A stretch of 45,933 bases of DNA from Thermus tenuipuniceus (GTDB lineage: Bacteria > Deinococcota > Deinococci > Deinococcales > Thermaceae), in assembly GCF_002964845.1 (NCBI RefSeq), contig NZ_PRDA01000039.1, positions 1 to 45,933 on the forward strand, in the 5' to 3' direction. Below, one piece after another: positions 32,853 to 42,812 of this stretch. A program made the translations under genes and the position numbers. Position 1 is the first letter of the stretch. The number at the start of each line of letters is the position of its first letter. The notes under the pieces were generated by a model. The model worked only from the letters and a program-made list of their open reading frames with translations, did not search any database and was not told the origin of the DNA.

Positions 32853-32864
32853 CTTAAACCCCGC

Positions 32865-33722
32865 TTACTTCTCCCCAAGCTTCCTAAACTCCCCCACGGG
32901 CAGGCGGAACTCCTTGCCGTAAACCCGCACCTGGTGGCGGTTCACATTGTGCTGGAGCGTGTTCCCGGAAAGCCTGAACCCTTCCTTCTTGTTCTCGCTC
33001 ACCGCCGGCCTGCCCAAAACGATGGCCTCCCCGGTGGTATCGTCGTAGTAGAGGCTCTCCCCCACGGTGACCAAATCCCCGTCCTGGAGCCGCACTCCCC
33101 CAGTGGCGATGAGCTTTTTGGGCCCGGTGAGGCTTCGCACCTCCTTGGCCCGAATCACCAGGTCCCCGTCCTTGCGCTTGCGGGTGAGGACCACCTCCTT
33201 GGAATCGGTGAACACCGCCAGGCCCTTCTCCTCCTCGTAGTAGACAAAAGCGGCCCGCCCCTCCTGGTTCCCGCTCTTAAGGAGGGCATTTTCGCTGCTG
33301 GAGGTGTCCGTGTCCACCTGGAAGGTCATGCGGCTGGCCTCCACCTCCACCGGATCCTCCCCCGGCTTGGGCTCCTGGCGCATGCGGGCCGGGCCCAGAA
33401 GCTCTCCCTCCCCGGTCTTCTCCCGGTAGACCAAAACCGGTCCCCTGGCCTCCACCCGGCCCCGGCGCACCACCACCCCGCCCTCAAAGCGGGCCTCCCG
33501 CTCCCCTTCCGCCTCCTGCATGGTCTTGCCCTTGGGTGCGGTGAGGGTGGCCCTGGGGGAGCGGATCTCCAGGTCCTTCACCCGCCCCCTCGCCTCTCCC
33601 TCAAAGGTCCAGGGGCCGTAGCGCAGGTCCCCCGAAAGCCGACCCCCTTCCACCTGAATCACCCGGACGCCGGAAGCGGCCAAGGCCAAACCCAAAAGGG
33701 ACAACCAAACCCACCTTCTCAT
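32865..33722 (-). CDS. LptA/OstA-like periplasmic protein, first copy
   Basis: 285 residues. Signal peptide WVWLSLLGLALAASGV. The mature part repeats OstA-like strand motifs (REARFEGGVVVRRGRVEARG, ARMRQEPKPGEDPVEVEASR, VTVGESLYYDDTTGEAIVLG), as in LptA and LptD N-domains that form an open beta-groove. GGAGGTAGCTC precedes the ATG and the start overlaps the upstream LptC-like gene (ATGA). Thermus is not known to make LPS, so the cargo is unclear. Confidence 0.75.
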   Translation of the reverse strand: MRRWVWLSLLGLALAASGVRVIQVEGGRLSGDLRYGPWTFEGEARGRVKDLEIRSPRATLTAPKGKTMQEAEGEREARFEGGVVVRRGRVEARGPVLVYREKTGEGELLGPARMRQEPKPGEDPVEVEASRMTFQVDTDTSSSENALLKSGNQEGRAAFVYYEEEKGLAVFTDSKEVVLTRKRKDGDLVIRAKEVRSLTGPKKLIATGGVRLQDGDLVTVGESLYYDDTTGEAIVLGRPAVSENKKEGFRLSGNTLQHNVNRHQVRVYGKEFRLPVGEFRKLGEK

Positions 33723-34270
33723 GAGCTACCTCCTTCCACGGTACAAGGACCAAAGGTGCCACCCGCGGGAAACTCAAACCGCGGGCTTTCCGCCTCTATG
33801 CGCTCCATGCCGAAATCCGAGCGAAAGCCCTGGGCCTCCCCCCTCAGGTTAGGGGCTTCAATCCGCACCCAGGGGGCGAAAAACCCCTCCCTCTGACGGA
33901 TGAGGACCTCCCCCCTGCCCGGGGCGGAAAGCTGGAGGCGGAAGCATCCCTTAAGGATCTCCACCCGGGCGAAAGGAGCCCGCAGGTTATCCCCTGGCTC
34001 CACCACCACCTCGGGGGCGAAAAGGCGCAGGTCCAGCCGGTCCTCCACATAGCGTTCCCCTTTAAGCCCCCCCTGGATGCGGAAAACTCCTCCCTCCTCC
34101 ACCATCTCCTGGCCAGTGAACCGCCACTCCACCGCCTCCTCCTCGGGGAAAAGGTAGAACTCCACCCCCTTAAGGCGCACGCCTTCCGTGGGCAAGGGCC
34201 TTGGCGGGGACTGGAGGAACCAAAAAACCATACCGAGGATGACAAGAAGGAGAAGGAGGAGCCGCACCAC
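33719..34270 (-). CDS. LptC-like membrane-anchored protein
   Basis: 183 residues starting at GTG. One N-terminal helix (LLLLLLVILGMVFWFLQ) and a single extracytoplasmic beta-rich domain (VRLKGVEFYLFPEEEAVEWRF in parts: KGVEFYLFPEEEAVEW, RIQGGLKGERYVED). This size and topology match LptC, the inner-membrane bridge to LptA, though sequence similarity is too low for me to be firm. TAAGGT lies 6 nt before the GTG pair, so a second promoter may start here. Operon with two LptA-like genes downstream. Confidence 0.6.
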   Translation of the reverse strand: MVRLLLLLLVILGMVFWFLQSPPRPLPTEGVRLKGVEFYLFPEEEAVEWRFTGQEMVEEGGVFRIQGGLKGERYVEDRLDLRLFAPEVVVEPGDNLRAPFARVEILKGCFRLQLSAPGRGEVLIRQREGFFAPWVRIEAPNLRGEAQGFRSDFGMERIEAESPRFEFPAGGTFGPCTVEGGSS

Positions 34271-34276
34271 CTTCCC

Positions 34277-34282
34277 ACCTTA
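34277..34282 (-). promoter_or_regulatory. -10 box (TAAGGT) 6 nt before the LptC-like gene
   Basis: TAAGGT, GGGAAG, GTG on the minus strand. May allow the Lpt-like genes to be expressed apart from femX. Confidence 0.35.
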
Positions 34283-34324
34283 CCCAAGGCCCCTTGAGAA
34301 AGATGACAAGACCCGCAAGCCCTT

Positions 34325-35347
34325 TCAGCCCAGGACATCCCGCGGGTTCCCCCGCACCCGCAGGTTCACCCAGGTCTTGCGCAGGCGCAGGAGGAGCTTC
34401 AAGGGACGGTAGAGGGGGGAAAGGGGCAGGGTGTAGGCGGGAAAGTGGACGCGCCTACCCCCAAACCCCTCCTTGAACCGCCATATCCCCTCCGCGTGGC
34501 TGCCCTCCGGGGTCTTGGGCACGCCCCAGAGGTCGTAGATGCGGTAGCCGCGTCCGATCCCATGGCGGATGGCCGCCAGGTGCATGCCCATGGGAGCCTT
34601 GACCTCGGGGTGGGCACGGCTGCTTCCTCCATAAAGGTAGTCCACCTTACCGGCGAAGGCCACGAAAAGCCCCGCCGCCAAGGCCTCCCCTTCCTTTCGG
34701 GCCACGGCCAAGAAGGCCTCCCCGTAGGGCTGGTTCATCTCCCTGAGCACCGCCTGGTAGTACTCCTTTGCGTGCTGCAGGAGCTTGGCCCGGCGGTTGG
34801 TCTCCTCAAAGAGGCGGAAGAACTCGGGAAAGGCCTCCTCCCCCTCCACGCCAAGCTCCGTGCGCTTGAGGGCCAAGCGGGCATTGCGGCGGTGCATCTC
34901 CTTCATCCCCTTAAGGAGGGCTTCTTCCCCTTGGGTGAGGTCCAGCCATAGGGAATAGGCGGGCTGGATGGATTCCTCGAGGAGGAGGCCAGGGAAGGTG
35001 GGGGGGGGTTCCTCCGCCGGCAATCCCGCCTCGGGCTCGAGGACCAGGTGGGTACCCCGCACTCCCTGGGCCAGGGCCTTGGCCACCAGAGGTAGGTCCT
35101 CGAGGCGGGAAAGGGCAGGGCCCCTAGGAGCGTAGGCCAGGCGGAAACCCCCAGGCAGGGGACGCAGCAGCACCTGGGCTGCCCCCAAAAGCCCCTCCTT
35201 TCCGTAGACCGCAAGCCGCCTGGGCACCCAGCCGGAAAGCCGCTTCACCTCCCCCCAGCCCCAGGACTGCAGGGCACTGGTGATGGGGAAGTTGGAAACC
35301 ATCCGGTTCCAGGCCTCAGGATCCGTGATCTCTAAAAGTTCGGCCAC
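34325..35347 (-). CDS. FemAB/FemX-type peptidoglycan bridge aminoacyltransferase
   Basis: 340 residues. A GNAT-like FemAB fold: FPITSALQSWGWGEVKRLSGW, LAYAPRGPAL, EMHRRNARLALKRTELGV and GSSRAHPEVKAPMGMHLAAI are family motifs. These enzymes use aminoacyl-tRNA to add glycine or other residues to the peptidoglycan stem. Thermus peptidoglycan is known to have glycine bridges on ornithine, so this is a likely bridge-forming enzyme. Start GTG 35347; the upstream response-regulator stop lies 3 bp away. The strand then continues into Lpt-like genes. Confidence 0.85.
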   Translation of the reverse strand: MAELLEITDPEAWNRMVSNFPITSALQSWGWGEVKRLSGWVPRRLAVYGKEGLLGAAQVLLRPLPGGFRLAYAPRGPALSRLEDLPLVAKALAQGVRGTHLVLEPEAGLPAEEPPPTFPGLLLEESIQPAYSLWLDLTQGEEALLKGMKEMHRRNARLALKRTELGVEGEEAFPEFFRLFEETNRRAKLLQHAKEYYQAVLREMNQPYGEAFLAVARKEGEALAAGLFVAFAGKVDYLYGGSSRAHPEVKAPMGMHLAAIRHGIGRGYRIYDLWGVPKTPEGSHAEGIWRFKEGFGGRRVHFPAYTLPLSPLYRPLKLLLRLRKTWVNLRVRGNPRDVLG

Positions 35348-35350
35348 CCC

Positions 35351-36091
35351 CTAAGCGTACAGGGCCTGGGCCAGCTCTTCCAGGTGGCCGTTCCCCTCCA
35401 GGGGTAGCCGCTTCTCCTCCAGATAGGCCTCCAGGTGGGAAGCCAGGCGGGGGTCCTGCACCCGGGCTGCCCGCTCCCTCAAGGGCACCAAAGGCCAGCC
35501 GAAGGCCAGGTGGCCAAGGAGGTCATAGAGGTCGTATTCACCGGGAAGAATGCGCCGCAAAAGGGCCTCGGTCCAGCCCTTGGCCAAAAGGTTTTTGAGA
35601 AGGGCACGGCGGCTTGCCGTCTTTTGCCAAAGGAGCTTGAAGCGGGCCTCCTCGGGCAAGGCGTGCCGCAAGCGGCTACCCACCTCCTCGAGGCTATTTA
35701 CCCGCTCCCCGCCGGGCAGCACATACCCTTCCCGAGCAAGAAGGTTTTCCACCACCTCCTTGAGCCGGCGGCCGGAAACGGGCTTCTCCAGGAAGAGATC
35801 CGCCCCCAAAGCCCGGCTGGGTCCCTCCAGCTCCTTGCCACCCCCGGTGAACATGATCACCGGCACCTTGGCCAGGCGGCGCACCGCCCGGATGCGCCCC
35901 AGGAGGGTAAGGCCATCCATATCCGGCATCATGATGTCCAGGAGGATCAGATCCGGGGTTTCCCTGCGCAGATGCTCTAGGGCAGCTTTCGCCGAATCCG
36001 CCAGCACCACCTGGTGGCCGGCCCCGGAAAGAAGGAGCTCTAACAGGTGCCGGATGCGGGGGTCATCGTCCACCACCAGCAGCCGCGCCAC
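35351..36091 (-). CDS. Response regulator with an unclassified helical output domain
   Basis: 246 residues from GTG 36091 (249 from the ATG at 36100). Residues 3-125 are a receiver domain: acidic pocket DDD (near 8-10), phospho-acceptor aspartate in LILLDIMMPDMDG (52), conserved threonine in VIMFTGGG and lysine in LFLEKPVSG. The rest (about 130-246) is helical and shows no helix-turn-helix or enzyme motif (LPEEARFKLLWQKTASRRAL, LAFGWPLVPLRERAARVQD). No histidine kinase is near. The GTG is preferred because TAGCAT lies 7 nt ahead with TAGACA 18 bp further up. It heads the envelope run with femX. Confidence 0.8.
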   Translation of the reverse strand: MARLLVVDDDPRIRHLLELLLSGAGHQVVLADSAKAALEHLRRETPDLILLDIMMPDMDGLTLLGRIRAVRRLAKVPVIMFTGGGKELEGPSRALGADLFLEKPVSGRRLKEVVENLLAREGYVLPGGERVNSLEEVGSRLRHALPEEARFKLLWQKTASRRALLKNLLAKGWTEALLRRILPGEYDLYDLLGHLAFGWPLVPLRERAARVQDPRLASHLEAYLEEKRLPLEGNGHLEELAQALYA

Positions 36092-36098
36092 AAGGACC

Positions 36099-36128
36099 AT
36101 GCTAAGGGAGGCGCCTTTCCCTTGTCTA
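36099..36128 (-). promoter_or_regulatory. Promoter of the response regulator/femX run
   Basis: TAGACA (36128-36123), 18-bp spacer, TAGCAT (36104-36099), 7 nt, GTG at 36091. A good leaderless promoter; it supports the GTG start. It lies back to back with pheA's box. Confidence 0.55.
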
Positions 36129-36138
36129 CGGGAAGCGG

Positions 36139-36144
36139 TAGGAT
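36139..36144 (+). promoter_or_regulatory. -10 box (TAGGAT) 7 nt before pheA
   Basis: TAGGAT, GGAGGGC, ATG at 36152. The spacing supports the ATG at 36152 over the one at 36143, which lies inside the box. Confidence 0.45.
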
Positions 36145-36151
36145 GGAGGGC

Positions 36152-36973
36152 ATGAGGATCGCCTTCCAGGGAACGGAAGGAGCCTATAGCGAGGAGGCCC
36201 TGCTCAGGAACTTCCCCGGCTCCACCCCCATAGGCTTCCCCACCTTTCACCAGGTCTTCGAGGCGGTGGAAGCAGGGGAGGCACAGCTCGGGGTGGTGCC
36301 CGTGGAGAACACCACCGCAGGCAGCATCAACCAGACCTACGACCTGCTTCTGGAAAGCGACCTCCACGTGGTGGGGGAGATCATCCACCGGGTGGAGCAC
36401 TGCCTCCTCGCTCCCGAGGGCACCGAGCTCAAAGATCTCAAGGCGGTCAAAAGCCACCCCCAGGCCCTGGCCCAGTGCGACGGCTTCCTGGCTCGCATGC
36501 GCCTTACGCCCATCCCGGTTTTTGACACGGCAGGGGCAGCCCGGTCCCTGTCGGAGAACCCCGAGCCCGGGGTGGGGGCCATCGCCAGCCGGCGGGCCGC
36601 GGAGCTTTACGGCCTAAAGGTGCTGGCGGAAAACATCGAGGATTACCCCCACAACTACACCCGGTTCTTCGTCATTGGGCGGGAGGAAGCCCCTAAGGGG
36701 GAAGGCCCCCACAAGACCAGCATCGTCTTCGCCGTGCGCCACCGACCCGGGGGGCTTCTGGAGGCTCTTTCCGTGTTCGCCGAGGCCGGGGTGAACCTCA
36801 CCAAGCTGGAGTCCCGGCCCAGGCGCGACAAGCCCTTCAGCTACCTCTTCTACCTGGACCTCGAGGGCCACCTGGAAGACCCAGGCCCCACCCAGGCCCT
36901 TCTCGGCCTCCTCAGGCGGGCCGCCTTCCTCAAGGTTTTGGGCTCTTATCCCGCCTACCGCAACAGCGCCTAA
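36152..36973 (+). CDS. pheA: Prephenate dehydratase
   Basis: 273 residues. Turns prephenate into phenylpyruvate for phenylalanine. The catalytic domain (1-180) has MRIAFQGTEGAYSEEAL, VPVENTTAGSINQTYDLLL and the essential TRF in NYTRFFVIG; the C-terminal ACT domain (KTSIVFAVRHRPGGLLEAL) binds phenylalanine for feedback control (ESRPRRDKPFSYLFYLDLEG, in parts ESRPRRDKPF and YLFYLDLEG). No chorismate mutase domain. Convergent with the CBS-ACT gene, sharing CTAA. Confidence 0.95.
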   Translation: MRIAFQGTEGAYSEEALLRNFPGSTPIGFPTFHQVFEAVEAGEAQLGVVPVENTTAGSINQTYDLLLESDLHVVGEIIHRVEHCLLAPEGTELKDLKAVKSHPQALAQCDGFLARMRLTPIPVFDTAGAARSLSENPEPGVGAIASRRAAELYGLKVLAENIEDYPHNYTRFFVIGREEAPKGEGPHKTSIVFAVRHRPGGLLEALSVFAEAGVNLTKLESRPRRDKPFSYLFYLDLEGHLEDPGPTQALLGLLRRAAFLKVLGSYPAYRNSA

Positions 36974-37602
36974 CCGGGGCGTACGTCCACCACCCTCTCC
37001 CCAGCGACCTTTAGCCGGTCGGGGACCCCTCCCACATCCTCCCCCACCACCCTCAGGACCAGGCGCTGGTACCCGTTCAAGTGGGCGGCGGTGGCGATGG
37101 ACACGATGTTGGCCGGCGGGACCGCCCGGGCCATCTGGGCCAGGGCCCCGGGCACATCAGGGATGTCCACGGTGATGCGCAGGCCACCCATCTTAAGCCC
37201 CAACACCTCAATAAAGGCCCTCAGGACATCGGTCACGGTGATGATGCCCACCAGTTTCTCCCCTTCCATCACCGGAAGACCGCCGATCTTCTTCTCCTCC
37301 AGCAAAAGGGCCGCCTTTTCCAAAGGCTCATCGGCCTCCACCGTAATGACGGGCTTGGCCATCACCTCCTGCACGGTGAGCTTGGAGAGGAGGTAGTTCA
37401 TCTCCCACACCGAGAGGGTGGTGGCCTTGGAGGGCATGGCGTCCTTGAGGTCCTTGTCGGTGACGAGACCTATAAGCTTCCCGTCCTTTACTACGGGTAA
37501 GCGCCGGAAGCCCTTATTTTTCAAGAGGTTGATGGCTTCCAGCACCGGGGTATCCGGGGCCACGGTGAGGGGGTCCTTGGTCATCCAGTCCCTGACCAGC
37601 AT
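36970..37602 (-). CDS. Paired CBS-domain protein with C-terminal ACT domain
   Basis: 210 residues. Two CBS motifs (about 1-60, VRDWMTKDPLTVAPDTPVLE; 75-130, VQEVMAKPVITVEADEPLEK) form a Bateman module that usually binds adenosine nucleotides. An ACT-like domain ends the protein (GLRITVDIPDVPGALAQMAR), which usually binds amino acids. It resembles AcuB-type CBS-ACT proteins. The ATG at 37602 has GGAGGTG upstream; the open frame reaches back to 37659 without support. It is convergent with pheA, an ACT-controlled enzyme, but may not be functionally linked. A TAGACT box lies at about 19 nt upstream. Confidence 0.85.
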   Translation of the reverse strand: MLVRDWMTKDPLTVAPDTPVLEAINLLKNKGFRRLPVVKDGKLIGLVTDKDLKDAMPSKATTLSVWEMNYLLSKLTVQEVMAKPVITVEADEPLEKAALLLEEKKIGGLPVMEGEKLVGIITVTDVLRAFIEVLGLKMGGLRITVDIPDVPGALAQMARAVPPANIVSIATAAHLNGYQRLVLRVVGEDVGGVPDRLKVAGERVVDVRPG

Positions 37603-37639
37603 GGTTTCACCTCCGGTTTTCAGTCTACCCCGGGACAAG

Positions 37640-37675
37640 AAGAAAAATGTCCCCGCCAAAGTTTTTGCGGGGACA
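37640..37675 (-). terminator. Intrinsic terminator of the small secreted protein gene
   Basis: On the minus strand TGTCCCCGC, a 10-nt loop and GCGGGGACA form a 9-bp stem followed by TTTTTCTTCTT. It lies 12 bp after the barrel-like gene stop and before the CBS-ACT promoter. Confidence 0.85.
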
Positions 37676-37686
37676 AGGAGGTCCCT

Positions 37687-38121
37687 CTAGCGCAGGTTGG
37701 CCCCTATAACCGTGCGGCCAAACCGGCCTCCGCCAAAGGCGTAAAAGTACTCCCCGTCCAGGAAAATCCCCGTGCGGGCATCCAGGAGAACCTCTACCCC
37801 TAGGGAAAGATGAAGTCCCACCTCGCCCGGGCCGGCAAAGCGGCCGGCAAGCCCCCCGCCAAAGTACGGGCGTATGCCCTTGAGGTCCCGGTCCAGCTGG
37901 CCCAGGTCGGGCTTGAAAAGCACCTCGCCTGCCACGAGGAAGCTGGGCCCCGTGGGGAAGAGATCCGCAAACCCGCGGAAGGCCAGGTTGCGCGCCAAGG
38001 GCGCCTCGAGGCCGAGCCCTAGCCCAGCTGGAGGTAAGGAAAGGCGAAAAGAAACCGCCCGCTGGGCAAAAGCCCCTGTGCCTAAAGCCAGCAGCGCCAA
38101 AAGCAAAAGGATCTTGCGCAT
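37687..38121 (-). CDS. Small secreted, probable outer-membrane beta-barrel protein
   Basis: 144 residues. Signal peptide ILLLLALLALGTGAFAQ. The mature chain alternates polar and hydrophobic residues with glycine turns (RAVSFRLSLPPAGLGLGLEA, IRPYFGGGLAGRFAGPGEVG, IFLDGEYFYAFGGGRFG), typical of 8-strand outer-membrane barrels. I do not recognise a named family. Ends NLR, not F/Y. It has its own promoter region and terminator, and diverges from the Skp-like chaperone gene, the chaperone for such barrels. Confidence 0.7.
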   Translation of the reverse strand: MRKILLLLALLALGTGAFAQRAVSFRLSLPPAGLGLGLEAPLARNLAFRGFADLFPTGPSFLVAGEVLFKPDLGQLDRDLKGIRPYFGGGLAGRFAGPGEVGLHLSLGVEVLLDARTGIFLDGEYFYAFGGGRFGRTVIGANLR

Positions 38122-38206
38122 AACCCACCTCCTCCAAAGTATCCTACCCCCACCTGGGGCAAAGCGATAGAGAGGCTTCTCTCACGCACCCTTCACCCTA
38201 AGGCCT

Positions 38207-38212
38207 TAGGCT
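38207..38212 (+). promoter_or_regulatory. -10 box (TAGGCT) 7 nt before the Skp/OmpH gene
   Basis: TAGGCT, TTCTCCT, ATG. Leaderless spacing; no good -35 or ribosome site. Confidence 0.4.
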
Positions 38213-38219
38213 TTCTCCT

Positions 38220-38711
38220 ATGAAGCGCTTTCCCCTAGCAGCCCTCCTGTTGGCCCTTGGCGCCCTCCTCACCCCCATGCTGGCCCAGAACCGGAACGTG
38301 GCCACCCGGGTGGGCTTTGTGGACGCTGATGCCCTGGTGCAGGCCCACCCCGACTACAAGAAGGTGCAGGACCTCCAGGCCCAGGCCCGCAAGGAGTTGG
38401 CTCCCCTGGAGGAGAAACTCAAGCCCCTGGACCAAAAGATCCGTTCGGGCCAGGCCACGGCCAAGGAGCGCCAGGACTACGAGGCCCTCCTCAAGACCTA
38501 CCAGGACACCGTGAAGAAATGGCAGGACCGGCAGAATCCGGTGCTTAAGCCCATCCTGGAGGAGGTGGACCAGGCCATCGCCAAGGTGGCCAAGGCCCAG
38601 GGCTTCGCCGTGGTCATGAGCCGCCAGGTGGCGGCCCAGTCGGGGCTGGTGGTCTACGCCGACGAGGACACCGACCTCACCCAGGCGGTGATTAAGGAGC
38701 TGAAGAAGTAG
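38220..38711 (+). CDS. Skp/OmpH-family periplasmic chaperone
   Basis: 163 residues. Signal peptide [18 protein letters not shown], then the OmpH opening [20 protein letters not shown], a long charged coiled coil (about 60-125, arms of the trimeric jellyfish fold) and the closing [20 protein letters not shown] with [10 protein letters not shown]. Skp holds unfolded outer-membrane proteins in the periplasm. A terminator follows. Divergent from a small barrel-like protein. Confidence 0.93.
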   Translation: MKRFPLAALLLALGALLTPMLAQNRNVATRVGFVDADALVQAHPDYKKVQDLQAQARKELAPLEEKLKPLDQKIRSGQATAKERQDYEALLKTYQDTVKKWQDRQNPVLKPILEEVDQAIAKVAKAQGFAVVMSRQVAAQSGLVVYADEDTDLTQAVIKELKK

Positions 38712-38724
38712 CCCCCTAACCTCA

Positions 38725-38758
38725 GGCCCGGGGGAAGCATGCCCCGGGCTTCCCTTTT
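38725..38758 (+). terminator. Intrinsic terminator after the Skp/OmpH gene
   Basis: GCCCGGGG (38726-38733), an 8-nt loop and CCCCGGGC (38742-38749), followed by TTCCCTTTT. It separates skp from the ftsK promoter. Confidence 0.75.
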
Positions 38759-38777
38759 CCCTTCCATGCCGCCAGGT

Positions 38778-38783
38778 TATAAT
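38778..38783 (+). promoter_or_regulatory. -10 box (TATAAT) 7 nt before ftsK
   Basis: A perfect TATAAT, then CCTTCCG, then the ATG at 38791; no ribosome site. One of the clearest leaderless starts here. Confidence 0.6.
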
Positions 38784-38790
38784 CCTTCCG

Positions 38791-41391
38791 ATGGCGAAGC
38801 GGAAACCGGCTAGCCCCAGCCGAAACCGCGACCTCGAGGCCCTGGGTACCGTGGCCTTGGGGGCGGGGGTCTTCTTCGCCGCTCCCCTTCTACCCTTGCC
38901 CACAGGGGCCTTCGGGTCTTTTCTCCGGGAAACCCTCTACCAGGCGCTGGGCCTACCCGCCTACCTCCTTTCGCCAAGCCTTTTCCTCCTAGGGGCCTTC
39001 CTCTTCCGCAACAAACCCCTAAAGCCTCTTCTTCGCCACCTTCTTTTCCTTTACCTCCTGGCCTTCGTCCTCCTTCCCCTCCTGGGACCCCTTTCGGGCC
39101 GGATGGGCGAGGAAGTGCGCTCCTTCCTGGAAGCCAAGGCAGGGGCCTTGGGCTTCCTCCTTCCCCCCATCCTGGCCTCCTCGGTCCTGGACCTCTGGCG
39201 GCGGAAACCCCCTTTTCACCTCCTTCTCACCGGCCTGCACCTGGGAGTGGAGGGCGTGCGCCGGATCCGCCACCGCCTGAAAGCCCTTCTCCTCAGGCAA
39301 AGGATCGGCTTCCTCGCCCGCCTTTACCCTGAACACACCGCCCTAAAGGCCCTGGCGCAGAACCTCTCCCCTGCGGAACTCCCGGGGGTGGAAAAGGCTT
39401 TAAGGGAGTTCCTGAAGGAACGGGCCGCCGAGCTGAAGCGGCAGATGGAAGAGGACCAAAGGCCTCTGGAACCCCGGCTCCAAGCCCTTCTCCAAGGCTT
39501 GAAAACCCCTGTGCCGGGGGAAGGTCCCTTGCGGGATGCCCTGGAGGAACGGCGGGCAGCCCTTCACCTCGAGGCCCAGGCCCTTTTATCCCGCTTGAAA
39601 GCCCTTCTCACCTTTCCCGCACCCAAGCCCAGCGTGGGAGGCCTGATCCAGGGCCTAAGGCTTCGGGAAGAGCGCAGGGCCCGTTGGGAGGAGCTTTCCG
39701 GTCTGGTCCAGGACCTCGAGGGGCGCTACGAGGAGCTTTCCTCTTGGCTATCCTTCCTCTCCCGGCATCCCGAGGCCCAGGCCGAGGGGCTTAGGGCCCT
39801 GCTCACGGGGAACCCCCCGCCCGCTGTTTCTCCCCCACCCCCTGCCCCTGAACCGGAACCCTTTGACCTGGACCTGGTCTTCCCCGAACCTTCCCCAGCC
39901 CAGGTCCAGCCGGACCCCCCTCCACCGCCCCGCTCCCGTCCCCGGAGCACGGCCCTGGCCCTCCCCACCCCGGACCTCCTGGACCCCCCGGAGCCCAAGG
40001 GAACCGCCCGGGGCCTGGAGGAGGAGGTGGAAAGGCTGAAGCGCACCATCGCCGACACCCTCAAGCACTTCGGGGTGCAGGCGGAGGTGGTGGGCCATGC
40101 CCGCGGCCCCTCCGTGATCCGGTACGAGCTTCTGCCTGCCCCCGGGGAGAAGATCAGCCGCATCCAGAGCCTGCAAAACGACCTGGCCCGGGCCCTGGCG
40201 GTGGGGGCGGTGCGCATCGAGGCCCCCATTCCCGGGAAAAACACCGTGGGCCTCGAGGTGCCAAACCCCAAAAGGGAGCTGGTGCGCTTTTCCGAGGCGG
40301 TCCTCTCCCCTGCCTTCCAAAACGCCAAGGCCCTTCTCCCCCTGGTCCTGGGCAAGAGCATCGAGGGTGAGATCTGGGTGAGGGATCTCGCCAAAATGCC
40401 CCACCTCCTCATCGCCGGCTCCACGGGAAGCGGCAAGAGCGTGGCCATCAACGTCCTTATCGCCAGCCTCCTCTATAAGCACCTCCCCACCTCCTTGCGC
40501 CTCCTCCTCATCGACCCCAAGATGGTGGAACTCACCCCCTACGAGGGCATCCCCCATCTGGTGCGCCCCGTGGTCACCAGCCCCGAGGAAGCCGCCGGGG
40601 TCCTGCAAGGAGCGGTGGCCCACATGGAACGACGCTACCGCCTGATGAGCCAGGTGGGGGCCAGGAACCTGGAACAGTACAACGCCAAGATGGAAAAGGA
40701 GGGCGGGGAAACCCTTCCTTACCTGATCATCGTGGTGGACGAGCTGGCCGACCTGATGATGACCGCCCCCAAGGAGGTGGAATCCGCCATTTTGCGCCTG
40801 GCCCAGATGGCCCGGGCCACCGGCATGCACCTCATCCTGGCCACCCAGCGGCCCAGCGTGGACATCCTCACCTCCCTCATCAAGGTGAACATCCCCGCCC
40901 GCCTGGCCTTTGCCGTGTCCAGCGGCTTCGACTCCCGCACCATCCTGGATACCCAGGGAGCGGAAAAGCTCATCGGCCAGGGGGATGCCCTCTTCTACCA
41001 GCCCGGGCTCACCAAGCCCGTGCGCCTGCAGGTACCCTACCTCTCCGAGGAGGAAGTAGGGCGCCTGGCCAGCTTCCTCAGGGGCCAGAGTTACGAGGAC
41101 CGCTTCGCCGAGGCCTACGGCCAGGACTTTGAGCCCCCCAAGGGTCCGGAGGGCGCGGGCCCCGGCGAGGTGGACTTCTCGGATCCCCTTCTCAAGAAGG
41201 CGGCGGAGATCGTGGTGGAGGAGGGCTACGGCTCCGTAAGCCGCCTGCAACGCCGCCTTTCCATCGGCCACGCCCGGGCCGGGAAGCTGATGGATGCCCT
41301 CGAGGCCATGGGCATCGTGGGCCCCTCCAAGGGTTCCAAGCCCCGGGAAGTCCTCATCAGCAAAGAGCAGCTCAAGGACTTCTTCGGGTAA
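38791..41391 (+). CDS. ftsK: DNA translocase FtsK/SpoIIIE
   Basis: 866 residues. Four N-terminal membrane helices (about 20-145), a helical region with heptads, a proline-rich linker (about 345-400), then the alpha/beta motor domain with Walker [10 protein letters not shown] (near 547) and Walker [15 protein letters not shown], and a C-terminal winged-helix gamma domain (about 795-866, [22 protein letters not shown]), which would read polar chromosome sequences. It clears and resolves chromosomes at the septum. The stop is followed at once by speD. Confidence 0.96.
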   Translation: MAKRKPASPSRNRDLEALGTVALGAGVFFAAPLLPLPTGAFGSFLRETLYQALGLPAYLLSPSLFLLGAFLFRNKPLKPLLRHLLFLYLLAFVLLPLLGPLSGRMGEEVRSFLEAKAGALGFLLPPILASSVLDLWRRKPPFHLLLTGLHLGVEGVRRIRHRLKALLLRQRIGFLARLYPEHTALKALAQNLSPAELPGVEKALREFLKERAAELKRQMEEDQRPLEPRLQALLQGLKTPVPGEGPLRDALEERRAALHLEAQALLSRLKALLTFPAPKPSVGGLIQGLRLREERRARWEELSGLVQDLEGRYEELSSWLSFLSRHPEAQAEGLRALLTGNPPPAVSPPPPAPEPEPFDLDLVFPEPSPAQVQPDPPPPPRSRPRSTALALPTPDLLDPPEPKGTARGLEEEVERLKRTIADTLKHFGVQAEVVGHARGPSVIRYELLPAPGEKISRIQSLQNDLARALAVGAVRIEAPIPGKNTVGLEVPNPKRELVRFSEAVLSPAFQNAKALLPLVLGKSIEGEIWVRDLAKMPHLLIAGSTGSGKSVAINVLIASLLYKHLPTSLRLLLIDPKMVELTPYEGIPHLVRPVVTSPEEAAGVLQGAVAHMERRYRLMSQVGARNLEQYNAKMEKEGGETLPYLIIVVDELADLMMTAPKEVESAILRLAQMARATGMHLILATQRPSVDILTSLIKVNIPARLAFAVSSGFDSRTILDTQGAEKLIGQGDALFYQPGLTKPVRLQVPYLSEEEVGRLASFLRGQSYEDRFAEAYGQDFEPPKGPEGAGPGEVDFSDPLLKKAAEIVVEEGYGSVSRLQRRLSIGHARAGKLMDALEAMGIVGPSKGSKPREVLISKEQLKDFFG

Positions 41392-41395
41392 AGGT

Positions 41396-42764
<1,369 letters not shown>

Positions 42765-42800
42765 GGGGGCCTCTCTCAAGGTTTCTCACCGGGAGCGTGG

Positions 42801-42806
42801 TAGAGT
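42801..42806 (+). promoter_or_regulatory. -10 box (TAGAGT) 6 nt before the DsbA-like gene
   Basis: TAGAGT, AAACCC, ATG at 42813. No ribosome site; leaderless spacing. Confidence 0.45.
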
Positions 42807-42812
42807 AAACCC

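Noticed and set aside
39748-41271. A 507-codon open frame antisense to ftsK
   Set aside because: Shadow of the ftsK motor domain, rich in His, Gly and Asp with no recognisable fold.
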